64,000 bases of DNA from positions 1,674,001 to 1,738,000 of the forward strand of contig NZ_JAKLUA010000001.1 in NCBI RefSeq assembly GCF_022012435.1, read 5' to 3'. The translations under genes were made by a program, and so were the position numbers. Shown here piece by piece: positions 25,220 through 33,583 of the stretch (position 1 is its first letter; each line of letters starts with the position of its first letter). This DNA comes from Bradyrhizobium zhengyangense. Lineage in GTDB: Bacteria; Pseudomonadota; Alphaproteobacteria; Rhizobiales; Xanthobacteraceae. The notes beneath the pieces were generated by a model. That model was not told where the DNA came from and made no database searches. It saw only the letters and a list, made by a program, of their open reading frames with translations.

Positions 25220-26548
25220 ATGACTCGCAGCAGGATCAGCTTGGCTGATCGTCATTCCATCAATCGCCGCACGCTCCTGAAATATTCGGCCGCGACCGGG
25301 GCCGCGCTCTCGGTCGGATTGAAGTCGCCGGCGATCGCCCAGACGCGCGCGATCAAGCTCGGCTACGTCTCACCGCTGACCGGTCCCCTCGCCGCCTTTG
25401 CCGAGGCCGACAATTTCATCCTCGCCAATTTCAAGGAGGCGACCAAGGCGGGCATCAAGGTCGGCAACGCCACGGTCCCGGTCGAGGTGATCGTCAAGGA
25501 CAGCCAGTCCAATCCGAACCGCGCCGCAGAGGTCGCCAAGGATCTGATCGTTCAGGACAAGATCGATCTCATGCTGGTGGCATCCACACCGGAGACCACC
25601 AATCCGGTCTCGACCCAATGCGAGATCGAAGAGGTGCCGTGCATCTCGACGGTCGCGCCCTGGCAACCCTGGTTCATCGGTCGCCAGGAGAATCCCGGTG
25701 GCGGGCCGCCGGCGTGGAAGGGCTTCAACTACACCTATCACTTCTTCTGGGGTCTCGAGGACGTCATCGCCGTCTTCACCAACATGTGGAGCCAGGTCGC
25801 GACCAATAAATCCGTCGGCGGACTGTTTCCCAACGATGGCGACGGCAACGCCTGGGGCGACAAGGTGGTTGGATTCCCGCCGGCGCTCGACAAAGGCGGC
25901 TACAAGCTCACCGATCCAGGCCGCTACCAGAATCTCACCGACAATTTCTCCGCGCAGATCGGCGCGTTCAAGTCGGCCAATTGCGAGATCATCACCGGTG
26001 TCGTGCTGCCGCCGGACTTCACCACGTTCTGGAAGCAATCGTTGCAGCAGGGCTTCAAGCCCAAGGTTGCATCGATCGGCAAGGCGATCCTGTTTCCGGT
26101 CGCCGTCGAGGCACTGGGCAAGGACGGTCACAATTTGTCCTCCGAAGTCTGGTGGACACCGAACCATCCCTTCAAGTCGTCGCTGACCGGCATGAGCGCG
26201 AAGGATCTCGCGGGCGCCTATGAAAGCGCCACCAAGAAGCAATGGACGCAGCCGATCGGCTTCGTCCATGCATTGTTCGAAGTCGCCGTCGACGTCCTGA
26301 AGCGCGCTCCTGATCGCGACGGAAAAGCGATCGCCGCAACGATCGCCGCTACCAATCTCGACACCGTCGTCGGCAAGCTGCAATGGGGCTCTTCGAGCCT
26401 GCCGCCCTTTGCCGCCAAGAACGTCGCCAAGACGCCGCTCGTCGGCGGTCAGTGGCGGTTCAAGGACGGCAAGTACGACATCGTCATCACCGACAACAGG
26501 ACGGCGCCGGCAATTCCCGCTGGCGGCAAGATGGAGCCGATTGCCTGA
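25220..26548 (+). CDS. ABC transporter substrate-binding protein (Liv/aromatic acid type)
   Basis: A 442-residue periplasmic receptor with a twin-arginine signal (NRRTLLKYSAATGAALSVG, cleaved near AIAQ). The mature part starts IKLGYVSPLTGPLAAFAEADNF, the standard opening of type I periplasmic binding proteins of the branched-chain amino acid family, and includes VIVKDSQSNPNRAAEVAKDLI. It is longer than LivJ, as in receptors for aromatic compounds. It is first in a five-gene importer operon divergent from the IclR gene, so uptake of the monooxygenase substrate is the likeliest role. Confidence 0.9.
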   Translation: MTRSRISLADRHSINRRTLLKYSAATGAALSVGLKSPAIAQTRAIKLGYVSPLTGPLAAFAEADNFILANFKEATKAGIKVGNATVPVEVIVKDSQSNPNRAAEVAKDLIVQDKIDLMLVASTPETTNPVSTQCEIEEVPCISTVAPWQPWFIGRQENPGGGPPAWKGFNYTYHFFWGLEDVIAVFTNMWSQVATNKSVGGLFPNDGDGNAWGDKVVGFPPALDKGGYKLTDPGRYQNLTDNFSAQIGAFKSANCEIITGVVLPPDFTTFWKQSLQQGFKPKVASIGKAILFPVAVEALGKDGHNLSSEVWWTPNHPFKSSLTGMSAKDLAGAYESATKKQWTQPIGFVHALFEVAVDVLKRAPDRDGKAIAATIAATNLDTVVGKLQWGSSSLPPFAAKNVAKTPLVGGQWRFKDGKYDIVITDNRTAPAIPAGGKMEPIA

Positions 26549-26570
26549 TCGCGCGGCGCGCTGAAGACCC

Positions 26571-27287
26571 ATGCTGCTGGAAATCGCCGGCCTCAGAAAG
26601 AGCTTCGGGGCGATCGTCGTGGCCGACGATCTGGACCTGACCATCGCGCATTCCGAGGCCGTCGGCATCATCGGGCCCAACGGCGCCGGCAAGACCACGC
26701 TGTTCAACCTGATCGCCGGCGGCTTGTCGCCGAGCGCCGGCCGCATGCGCTTCGACGGACGCGACCTTGCGGGCCTGCCGCCGCAGGGACGCTGCCGCGC
26801 CGGTATTGGTCGCACACACCAGATTCCGCAGCCGTTCGAGAATCTCACCGTGTTCGAAAATCTCCTGGTCGGCGCCGTTCACGGCCGGCGCAAGAGCGAG
26901 CGCGAGGCCGCACAGGCCTGCGGCGAGATTCTCGCCCAGCTTGGCCTGCTCAAGCGTGCGAACGTGCTCGCGGGCTCCCTGACACTGCTCGAGCGCAAGC
27001 GGCTGGAAATGGCTCGCGCGCTCGCCAGCGCCCCAAGGCTGCTGCTGCTCGATGAGATCGCCGGCGGACTGACCGAGGGCGAATGCGCCGAGCTCGTCGC
27101 GACGATCGGCGAGATCCGGAAATCCGGTGTCGCGATCCTGTGGATCGAGCACGTTGTGCATGCCTTGTTTGCCGTCATCGATCGCCTCGTCGTGCTCAAC
27201 TTTGGACGCAAGATCGCGGAAGGCCCGCCAAAGGAGGTCATGCAGCGACCCGACGTGCACCAGATCTATATCGGCATCGAGGCGTGA
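26571..27287 (+). CDS. ABC transporter ATP-binding protein (LivG-like)
   Basis: A 238-residue ATPase: Walker A GPNGAGKTTLFN (residues about 33-44), the LivG-specific GRTHQIPQPFENLTVFENLLVGA, then the signature region LTLLERKRLEMARALA (a degenerate signature in place of LSGGQ), and Walker B LLLLDEIAGGL. It ends with ADP-binding His in WIEHVVHALFAVIDR. The atypical signature is worth noting, although LivG-type ATPases vary here. It lies 22 bases after the receptor gene and 3 bases before the next ATPase. Confidence 0.9.
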   Translation: MLLEIAGLRKSFGAIVVADDLDLTIAHSEAVGIIGPNGAGKTTLFNLIAGGLSPSAGRMRFDGRDLAGLPPQGRCRAGIGRTHQIPQPFENLTVFENLLVGAVHGRRKSEREAAQACGEILAQLGLLKRANVLAGSLTLLERKRLEMARALASAPRLLLLDEIAGGLTEGECAELVATIGEIRKSGVAILWIEHVVHALFAVIDRLVVLNFGRKIAEGPPKEVMQRPDVHQIYIGIEA

Positions 27288-27290
27288 CGC

Positions 27291-27989
27291 ATGCCGTTGC
27301 TCAGCACACACGATCTCACGGCCTTCTACGGCGACTTCCAGGCACTTTACGGCATCGATCTCAGCTTCGATGCGGGCGAGACCATCGCCATCATCGGAGC
27401 GAACGGCGCGGGCAAGTCGACCTTCCTGAAGGCGATCGCAGGCCTTATCCCGTCTCGCCCGGACAGCGTGCTGCTCGACGGCCATCCGATCGGGGCGAAG
27501 CGTGCTGCCGAGATCGTCAAGCTCGGAATTGCGCTGGTGCCGGAGGGGCGACGGCTGTTTCCCTCGCTGACCGTGGAAGAGAACCTTCTGATCGGCGGGC
27601 ACGGCCGCAAGCTTCCTGGACCCTGGACGCTCGACCGGGTCTATGGCCTGTTCCCGATCCTGAAGGAGCGGCGGGCGTCGGCCGCACCGATTCTTTCGGG
27701 CGGCCAGCAGCAGATGGCCGCGATCGGCCGCGCCCTGATGTCCAATCCCCGCATCCTGCTGTGCGACGAGATCAGCCTCGGGCTCGCGCCGATCGTCATC
27801 GCCGACATCTACGCCGCACTTCCGCAGATCAAGGCCGAGGGCACCAGCGTCGTGCTGGTCGAGCAGGACATCGTCCAGGCGATGAAGGCCGCCGATCGCG
27901 TCTACTGCTTCCAGGAGGGGCGGGTCTCGCTCGAAGGCCGCCCCGGCGAACTCTCGCGCGATCAGATTCACCGCGCTTATTTCGGATGA
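27291..27989 (+). CDS. ABC transporter ATP-binding protein (LivF-like)
   Basis: A 232-residue ATPase with Walker A GANGAGKSTFLKAIAG, VPEGRRLFPSLTVEENLLIG (LivF hallmark), signature ILSGGQQQMAAIGRALMSNP, Walker B ILLCDEISLGL and switch His replaced by Gln in VLVEQDIVQAM, as is usual for LivF. It pairs with the preceding LivG-like protein. Its stop is four bases from the permease start. Confidence 0.93.
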   Translation: MPLLSTHDLTAFYGDFQALYGIDLSFDAGETIAIIGANGAGKSTFLKAIAGLIPSRPDSVLLDGHPIGAKRAAEIVKLGIALVPEGRRLFPSLTVEENLLIGGHGRKLPGPWTLDRVYGLFPILKERRASAAPILSGGQQQMAAIGRALMSNPRILLCDEISLGLAPIVIADIYAALPQIKAEGTSVVLVEQDIVQAMKAADRVYCFQEGRVSLEGRPGELSRDQIHRAYFG

Positions 27990-27993
27990 TGCA

Positions 27994-28863
27994 ATGATCG
28001 GCCTTCTCGACGCGATCATCCAGGGAATCCTGCTCGGCGGCCTCTATGCGCTCTTCGCGACCGGGCTCTCACTGATGTTCGGCGTGATGCGGCTGGTCAA
28101 TCTTGCCCACGGCGACCTCATCGTGCTCGCAGCCTTTGTCATTCTGGCGGTGACGGAAAAACTCGGCGTCGATCCATTTGCCGCAGTGCTCCTTGCAGCC
28201 CCGATCCTGTTTGCGATCGGCTTCGGCCTCCAGCACGTGCTTTTGAATCGGACGCTGGGACGCGACCTTCTGCCGCCGCTGCTCGTCACTTTTGGACTCT
28301 CGATCATCGTCCAGAACGGGCTGTTGCAGATGTTCTCGGCTGACAGCCGCCGCCTGCGGTCCGGTGCGATCGAAACCGCGTCTGTGTCGCTGGGCGGAGA
28401 CATCGCCGTGGGCGTCGTTCCACTGCTGACGCTGGTGTCCGCGATCGCCGTGATCGTGGCTCTCAACTTCATCTTCTATCGGACGTCGATCGGCCGGGCC
28501 TTTCGGGCAACCTCTGACGATCTCGACGTCGCGCAGCTCATGGGGATCGACGTCAACCGCACATTCGCGATGGCAATGGGCATCGCGTTCGTCGTCATCG
28601 CGATCGCGGCACTCTATCTGGGCCTGCGGGCGAATTTCGATCCCACCATCGGCCCGGCGCGACTGCTGTATGCCTTCGAGGCCGTGATCATCGGCGGGCT
28701 CGGCAGCTTCTGGGGCACGCTTGCCGGCGGCATCATTCTTGGCCTCGCCCAGACCATCGGCGCGCGCATCGATCCGGAATGGCAGATCCTGTCGGGCCAC
28801 CTCGCGTTTCTCCTGGTGCTGGTGATCAGGCCGCGCGGACTGTTTCCGCGCGCGATCGATTGA
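27994..28863 (+). CDS. ABC transporter permease (LivH-like)
   Basis: A 289-residue permease with about eight hydrophobic helices. It starts MIGLLDAIIQGILLGGLYALFATGLSLMFGVMRLVNLAHGDLIVL, the characteristic LivH opening, and contains the conserved loop FRATSDDLDVAQLMGIDVN that couples to the ATPases, then GLGSFWGTLAGGIILG. It forms the membrane channel with the LivM-like protein encoded next. Confidence 0.93.
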   Translation: MIGLLDAIIQGILLGGLYALFATGLSLMFGVMRLVNLAHGDLIVLAAFVILAVTEKLGVDPFAAVLLAAPILFAIGFGLQHVLLNRTLGRDLLPPLLVTFGLSIIVQNGLLQMFSADSRRLRSGAIETASVSLGGDIAVGVVPLLTLVSAIAVIVALNFIFYRTSIGRAFRATSDDLDVAQLMGIDVNRTFAMAMGIAFVVIAIAALYLGLRANFDPTIGPARLLYAFEAVIIGGLGSFWGTLAGGIILGLAQTIGARIDPEWQILSGHLAFLLVLVIRPRGLFPRAID

Positions 28864-28871
28864 GGCGCGGA

Positions 28872-29945
28872 ATGATGGATCCAGGCACGGCCAAGCCGAA
28901 GCAGATCTTTCGTATCGCGACCGCGCACGGCGTGTCGCGCCCGGCCGCGGCCATCGCCTGCATTGTCCTTCTCGGGCTCGTCCTGCTGCCGACCTTCGCC
29001 GGCCGCAATCTCATTCAGGATCTGATCTTCCTGTTCTACATGCTGGCGTTGGCGCAATGCTGGAATCTGCTCGCGGGTTATGCCGGCCTGATCTCGGTCG
29101 GCCAGCAGGCGTTCGTCGGATTGGGCGGCTACGTCCTGTTCGCGCTGACGCTTGTCGCCGGCCTTAATCCACTGCTCGCGATTCCGGTCGCGGGCATCGT
29201 GTCGGCGGCACTCGCCTTGCCGACGGCGCTGATCGTCTTCCGCTTGCGTGGCGCCTATTTCGCGATCGGCACATGGGTCGTGGCCGAGGTCTATCGTCTT
29301 GGTTTCGCGCAAGTGAAGGCGCTTGGCGGCGGCACCGGGACCTCGCTTACTCCATCCGTCACCGCGTCCGTGCCTGGGATTGAGTGGATCAAGACATTGC
29401 TCGACGTGCGCACGCCGGCCGCGCGTGACATTGCCTCGTACTGGCTGGCGCTGGCTTTGGTGGTCGGCACACTCGCCTTCGTCTATTTCCTGCTGCGTTC
29501 GCGCCAGGGCCTGGCGCTGGGTGCGATCCGCGACCGCGAGGCTGCGGCCGCGAGCCTCGGCGTCGACATCACCAGCATCAAGCTCGCCGTCTATGTTGCG
29601 ACCGCCACCATGACCGGCATGATCGGTGCCCTGATCTACCTTCAGAAGGCGCGCATCTCTCCGGACGCCGCTTTCTCGGTGCTCGATTGGACCGCCTATG
29701 TCATCTTCATCACGGTGATCGGGGGCATCGGGACGATCGAGGGCCCGATCATCGGCGCCGTCGTCTTCTACCTGATGCAGCGCTACCTCGCCGATTTTGG
29801 TGCGTGGTACCTCATTCTTCTCGGCACCCTCGGGATCCTCGTCATGCTGCTCGCTCCTCGCGGGCTCTGGGGCCTTCTTTCCCGGCGATATGATCTGACG
29901 CTGTTCCCGACCCGACGCCGGCTTGAGACGGAACCAGACGAATAA
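28872..29945 (+). CDS. ABC transporter permease (LivM-like)
   Basis: A 357-residue permease. After a cytoplasmic N-terminus come the helices typical of LivM (LAQCWNLLAGYAGLISVGQQAFVGLGGY) and the coupling loop IRDREAAAASLGVDITSIKLAVY, then IGGIGTIEGPIIGAVVFY. The start at 28872 (GAGGCGCGG upstream) is nine bases after the LivH stop; an upstream open frame of 31 codons overlaps livH and is rejected. It completes a full five-component importer. Confidence 0.92.
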   Translation: MMDPGTAKPKQIFRIATAHGVSRPAAAIACIVLLGLVLLPTFAGRNLIQDLIFLFYMLALAQCWNLLAGYAGLISVGQQAFVGLGGYVLFALTLVAGLNPLLAIPVAGIVSAALALPTALIVFRLRGAYFAIGTWVVAEVYRLGFAQVKALGGGTGTSLTPSVTASVPGIEWIKTLLDVRTPAARDIASYWLALALVVGTLAFVYFLLRSRQGLALGAIRDREAAAASLGVDITSIKLAVYVATATMTGMIGALIYLQKARISPDAAFSVLDWTAYVIFITVIGGIGTIEGPIIGAVVFYLMQRYLADFGAWYLILLGTLGILVMLLAPRGLWGLLSRRYDLTLFPTRRRLETEPDE

Positions 29946-30047
29946 TGGCCGAGCCTTAGGTCTTAGCCCCAGAACGGCCGCTTTAACGCATCATTATGCT
30001 GCAATGCGGTATCATCCATGCTGCTATGCGATGGCATACATGGACAT

Positions 30048-30064
30048 TGGCATCTGGTATACAT
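30048..30064 (+). promoter_or_regulatory. 17-bp inverted-repeat element, copy 1
   Basis: TGGCAT-CTGGT-ATACAT, one of four related elements (others at 30439, 31938 and 33533), all upstream of genes of the oxalate locus. It lies 56 bases before the 45-residue peptide gene. Half-sites resemble TGGTAT/ATACCA, as bound by FadR-type GntR proteins, but no such regulator is in the window. Confidence 0.5.
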
Positions 30065-30120
30065 AGAACAACCTTCGAAATGAGACAGCAATACTGACTG
30101 TCTCGAGAAAGGGAATTCCG

Positions 30121-30258
30121 ATGTCCAAGACCGCTTCCGTCGCGCTGGCGCCCTCCGCCTCGCTGTTCGCCCGCTTCATGGCCGCCGTCGACCGCTTCCT
30201 GATGGCCAGCGCGGAGATCTCCAACCAGAACGGCGACCTGCCCCGCTTCGGGCTGTAA
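30121..30258 (+). CDS. 45-residue conserved-looking peptide in the oxalate locus
   Basis: MSKTASVALAPSASLFARFM begins a 45-residue protein with a middle amphipathic helix (AAVDRFLMASAEISNQNG) and a C-terminus ending DLPRFGL. It has an AGGGA Shine-Dalgarno with good spacing, a strong terminator downstream (30330) and the shared 17-bp element upstream. Codon usage matches the neighbouring high-GC genes. I have no assigned function; association with oxalate carriers suggests a small regulatory or stress role. Confidence 0.6.
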   Translation: MSKTASVALAPSASLFARFMAAVDRFLMASAEISNQNGDLPRFGL

Positions 30259-30329
30259 GCGCCATCTGAGGTCGCCGCGCGTCGAATTGTCGCGCCGGTT
30301 GTAATTTCTGCGAATTCCTACTTTTGAAG

Positions 30330-30360
30330 AATGGCTCCGCGCTGCGGAGCCATTTCTATT
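30330..30360 (+). terminator. Rho-independent terminator
   Basis: Eleven-base perfect arms AATGGCTCCGC and GCGGAGCCATT around a GCT loop, followed by TCTATTT. It separates the small peptide gene from the first oxalate carrier gene. Confidence 0.8.
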
Positions 30361-30438
30361 TGGGATCAGGCACATTCGTGCAGCCTCGCCAACGAGGTTG
30401 CGTCATAAGCGCACAATGGGCCTCGCGCGCTTGATGCT

Positions 30439-30455
30439 TGGCATAATGAATACAA
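30439..30455 (+). promoter_or_regulatory. 17-bp inverted-repeat element, copy 2
   Basis: TGGCAT-AATGA-ATACAA, 50 bases before the first oxlT gene. It also shares flanking bases (CGCTTGA upstream) with copy 4 at 33533. Confidence 0.5.
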
Positions 30456-30505
30456 GAATGCCGCCAACGCTCGCTTAAAAAACAGAAGCGCTCATTGGAG
30501 GATTC

Positions 30506-31795
30506 ATGACGGACATGGTGCAGGCCACAACAGCCCCTTCAGCCGCACGCGTCAGCGATACGTATCGCTGGGCACAATTGGCGATCGGCGTGGCGGCGAT
30601 GGTGATGATCGCCAACTACCAATATGGCTGGACGTTCTTCGTCCCCGACATCCAGAAGACATTCGGTTGGGATCGCGCCTCGATCCAATGGGCCTTTACG
30701 TTGTTTGTTTTGTTCGAGACCTGGCTGGTGCCGGTCGAAGGATGGTTTGTCGATAAATACGGTCCGCGCATCGTCGTGCTGGTCGGCGGCGTGCTCTGCG
30801 CGATCGGCTGGGCGGTCAACGCGCAAGCCACCACGCTCAACGGCTACTATCTCGGCATGATCATCGCGGGCATCGGCGCCGGCGGCGTCTACGGCACCTG
30901 CGTCGGCAATGCGCTGAAATGGTTTCCCGACAAGCGCGGTCTTGCCGCGGGCATTACCGCCGCCGGTTTCGGCGCCGGCTCTGCGCTCACCGTCGCGCCG
31001 ATCCAGGCCATGATCAAGGATAGCGGCTTCCAGACCACCTTCCTCTATTTCGGCCTCGGACAAGGCATCATCATCTGCATTCTCGCCTTCTTCCTGCTGG
31101 CGCCGAAGCCGGGCCAGGTGCCGGCGGTGGTGGCGAATGCGGCTCTTGCGCAGACCCGGCGCAACTACCAGCCGACGGAAGTTTTGCGTCAGCCGATCTT
31201 CTGGCTGATGTACTTCATGTTCGTGATCGTCGGCGCCGGCGGGCTGATGGTGACGGCGAATCTGAAGCCGATCGCGGTCGACTGGAAGGTCGACGCCGTG
31301 CCCGTGACGCTGATCGGCATGACCATGACCGCGGTGACCTTCGCAGCGACCATCGACCGCGTGCTCAACGGATTGACGCGTCCGTTCTTCGGCTGGATCT
31401 CCGACATGATCGGCCGCGAGAACACGATGTTCATCGCCTTCGGCATGGAGGGCTTCGGCATCTGGATGCTCTACCTCTGGGGCCACGATCCGATCTGGTT
31501 CGTGATCCTCTCAGGCTTCGTGTTCTTTGCCTGGGGCGAGATCTACTCGCTGTTCCCCTCGACCTGCACCGACACGTTCGGCGCGAAGTTCGCAACCACC
31601 AATGCCGGCCTGCTCTACACCGCCAAGGGCACGGCCGCGTTGCTGGTGCCGCTGGCGAACTATGTGCAGCAAAGCTCCGGCCATTGGGACAACGTGTTCA
31701 TCCTAGCTGCCGGCGCCAACATCCTGGCCTCGCTGCTGGCGCTCTTGGTGCTGAAACCCTGGCGCAAGGTCGTGGTCGCGCAATCGGCCATCTGA
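30506..31795 (+). CDS. oxlT: Oxalate/formate antiporter (OxlT-type MFS), copy 1
   Basis: A 429-residue MFS carrier with twelve predicted helices. It has the OxlT-family opening (IGVAAMVMIANYQYGWTFFVPDIQKTFGWDRASIQWAFTLFV), the loop VDKYGPRIVVLVGG, GVYGTCVGNALKWFPDKRGLAAGIT, and Arg/Lys in the C-terminal half near FATTNAGLLYTAKGTAALLV. OxlT exchanges oxalate for formate. GGAGG precedes the ATG at 30506. A second, similar copy follows at 32055, each with its own terminator and upstream 17-bp element, so they are separately transcribed and possibly differently expressed. Confidence 0.9.
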   Translation: MTDMVQATTAPSAARVSDTYRWAQLAIGVAAMVMIANYQYGWTFFVPDIQKTFGWDRASIQWAFTLFVLFETWLVPVEGWFVDKYGPRIVVLVGGVLCAIGWAVNAQATTLNGYYLGMIIAGIGAGGVYGTCVGNALKWFPDKRGLAAGITAAGFGAGSALTVAPIQAMIKDSGFQTTFLYFGLGQGIIICILAFFLLAPKPGQVPAVVANAALAQTRRNYQPTEVLRQPIFWLMYFMFVIVGAGGLMVTANLKPIAVDWKVDAVPVTLIGMTMTAVTFAATIDRVLNGLTRPFFGWISDMIGRENTMFIAFGMEGFGIWMLYLWGHDPIWFVILSGFVFFAWGEIYSLFPSTCTDTFGAKFATTNAGLLYTAKGTAALLVPLANYVQQSSGHWDNVFILAAGANILASLLALLVLKPWRKVVVAQSAI

Positions 31796-31827
31796 CCTCG
31801 CACCCGCAACATTAACGTCGCGCCTCG

Positions 31828-31859
31828 CGCCCGGCCTCACCGCCGGGCGTTTTCGTTTT
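31828..31859 (+). terminator. Rho-independent terminator
   Basis: CGCCCGGC and GCCGGGCG arms with a CTCACC-type loop, followed by TTTTCGTTTTC, directly after the first oxlT gene. Confidence 0.8.
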
Positions 31860-31937
31860 CCCGAATACCTTAATACCGCAAACCCGAAGGAACCCTGCAC
31901 TTTTCTTGAGCTTGATCCGAAGATAGGGCTTGCATTC

Positions 31938-31954
31938 TGGAATATGGTATACCA
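31938..31954 (+). promoter_or_regulatory. 17-bp inverted-repeat element, copy 3
   Basis: TGGAAT-ATGGT-ATACCA, containing a perfect TGGTATACCA palindrome (31945-31954). It lies 100 bases before the second oxlT gene. Confidence 0.55.
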
Positions 31955-32054
31955 AGCTGCCCGCCGCGCTTGCGACCATAAGCCACAAGATTTGCGACAC
32001 TCCGTCATATAGGCGGCAGACGTCGCCACCAGACAAGCGCTTGGGAGGTTGTTG

Positions 32055-33389
32055 ATGATTTCAGGCACGGATGGCGCCGTCACGGCCGCGCCTCTTCGCA
32101 CAGGTTTCCGTTGGCTCCAGCTCGGCATGGGCATCGTCTGCATGGCGATGATCGCCAACCTGCAATATGGCTGGACGCTGTTCGTCGATCCGATCGACGC
32201 GAAGTACCATTGGGGTCGCGCGGCGATCCAGCTCGCCTTCACCATCTTCGTCGTCACCGAAACCTGGCTGGTGCCGGTCGAGGCCTGGTTCGTCGACAAA
32301 TACGGCCCGCGCATCGTCATCATGTTCGGCGGCGTGATGATCGCACTGTCCTGGTTGCTCAACTCCTACGCCGATAGCCTTCCCCTGCTCTATACCGCGG
32401 CTGTGGTCGGCGGCATGGGTGCAGGCGCGGTGTACGGCACCTGCGTCGGCAACGCGCTGAAATGGTTTCCTGATCGCCGCGGCCTCGCCGCCGGCGCGAC
32501 AGCGGCCGGCTTCGGTGCGGGTGCAGCTCTCACCGTGGTGCCGATCGCGGCCATGATCGCATCTTCAGGCTATCAACACGCGTTCCTCACCTTCGGCATC
32601 GGCCAGGGCGTGATCGTGTTCGTGCTCGCCTTCTTCATCCAGCCGCCGCGACTCTCGATCCCGCCGAAGAAGAAGCAGCTTAATCTGCCGCAGACCAAGA
32701 TCGACTTCACGCCACCGCAAGTACTGCGCGCCCCTATTTTCTGGATCATGTATCTCGTCTTCGTCATGGTCGCCTCCGGCGGCCTGATGACTGCGGCCCA
32801 GATCGCGCCGATCGCGCACGACTTCAAGATCGCCGACACGCCAGTCTCGCTTGCCGGTTTCCAGATGGCGGCACTGACCTTCGCGATCTCGCTCGACCGC
32901 ATCTTCGACGGCTTCGGCCGCCCGTTCTTCGGCTTCGTGTCCGACACGATCGGTCGCGAGAACACCATGTTCATCGCCTTCGGCACCGCCGCATTGATGC
33001 TGCTGACGCTATCGGCCTACGGTCACGTTCCGCTCGTGTTCGTGCTCGCGACCGCGGTCTATTTCGGCGTGTTCGGCGAAATCTACTCGCTGTTCCCCGC
33101 CACCTGCGGCGACACCTTCGGCTCGAAGTTCGCGACCACCAACAACGGCATGCTCTACACCGCAAAGGGCACCGCCTCCCTGCTGGTCCCGCTCGCCAGC
33201 GTGATCTCGACGGCCTATGGCTGGAAGGCCGTGTTCGTGGTGGCCGTGGCGCTGAACGCGACGGCCGCGCTGATGGCGCTGTTCGTGATCAAGCCGCTGC
33301 GCCGCTCGTTCATCCTCGGCAACGAGACCGAGAGCACCAACCCCGCAACCGCCAATGCCGAGACTCGCGCCAAGACCGGGACGGCGTAA
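32055..33389 (+). CDS. oxlT: Oxalate/formate antiporter (OxlT-type MFS), copy 2
   Basis: A 444-residue carrier clearly paralogous to copy 1 across its length (shared MIANLQYGWTLFV, ETWLVPVEAWFVDKYGPRIV, GAVYGTCVGNALKWFPD, FATTNNGMLYTAKGTASLLVPLA). It has a longer C-terminal tail rich in Thr/Asn/Ala. The ATG at 32055 follows GGAGGT; TTG codons 3 and 6 bases upstream are less likely. The tandem arrangement could give two affinities or substrates among C1-C2 carboxylates. Confidence 0.9.
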   Translation: MISGTDGAVTAAPLRTGFRWLQLGMGIVCMAMIANLQYGWTLFVDPIDAKYHWGRAAIQLAFTIFVVTETWLVPVEAWFVDKYGPRIVIMFGGVMIALSWLLNSYADSLPLLYTAAVVGGMGAGAVYGTCVGNALKWFPDRRGLAAGATAAGFGAGAALTVVPIAAMIASSGYQHAFLTFGIGQGVIVFVLAFFIQPPRLSIPPKKKQLNLPQTKIDFTPPQVLRAPIFWIMYLVFVMVASGGLMTAAQIAPIAHDFKIADTPVSLAGFQMAALTFAISLDRIFDGFGRPFFGFVSDTIGRENTMFIAFGTAALMLLTLSAYGHVPLVFVLATAVYFGVFGEIYSLFPATCGDTFGSKFATTNNGMLYTAKGTASLLVPLASVISTAYGWKAVFVVAVALNATAALMALFVIKPLRRSFILGNETESTNPATANAETRAKTGTA

Positions 33390-33418
33390 GCCGCCACGCG
33401 TTGGTACAACGGTTAAAG

Positions 33419-33446
33419 AGGGGCGCAGCGATGCGCCCCTTTTTCT
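33419..33446 (+). terminator. Rho-independent terminator
   Basis: AGGGGCGC and GCGCCCCT arms around AGCGAT, followed by TTTTTCTTT, after the second oxlT gene. Confidence 0.9.
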
Positions 33447-33532
33447 TTGCCGCGTTCTTCTGCTGGCAGCGACAAATGTCAGCATTGCTGCCGCAAGATT
33501 TTTCGGATCAACCAAATCCAGCGCTTGACGAT

Positions 33533-33549
33533 TGGCATTATGTATACCA
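33533..33549 (+). promoter_or_regulatory. 17-bp inverted-repeat element, copy 4
   Basis: TGGCAT-TATGT-ATACCA, the best match to the derived consensus TGGCAT-N5-ATACCA, 34 bases before the CBS-domain gene. Confidence 0.55.
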
Positions 33550-33583
33550 CACTTCTCCCATCGTTCACCCCAGGGAGGTTGCC

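Noticed and set aside
33525-33550. Sigma-54 promoter (TTGGCA...) before the CBS gene
   Set aside because: The downstream TTGC box at the required spacing is missing; the sequence is better explained as a copy of the 17-bp inverted repeat.
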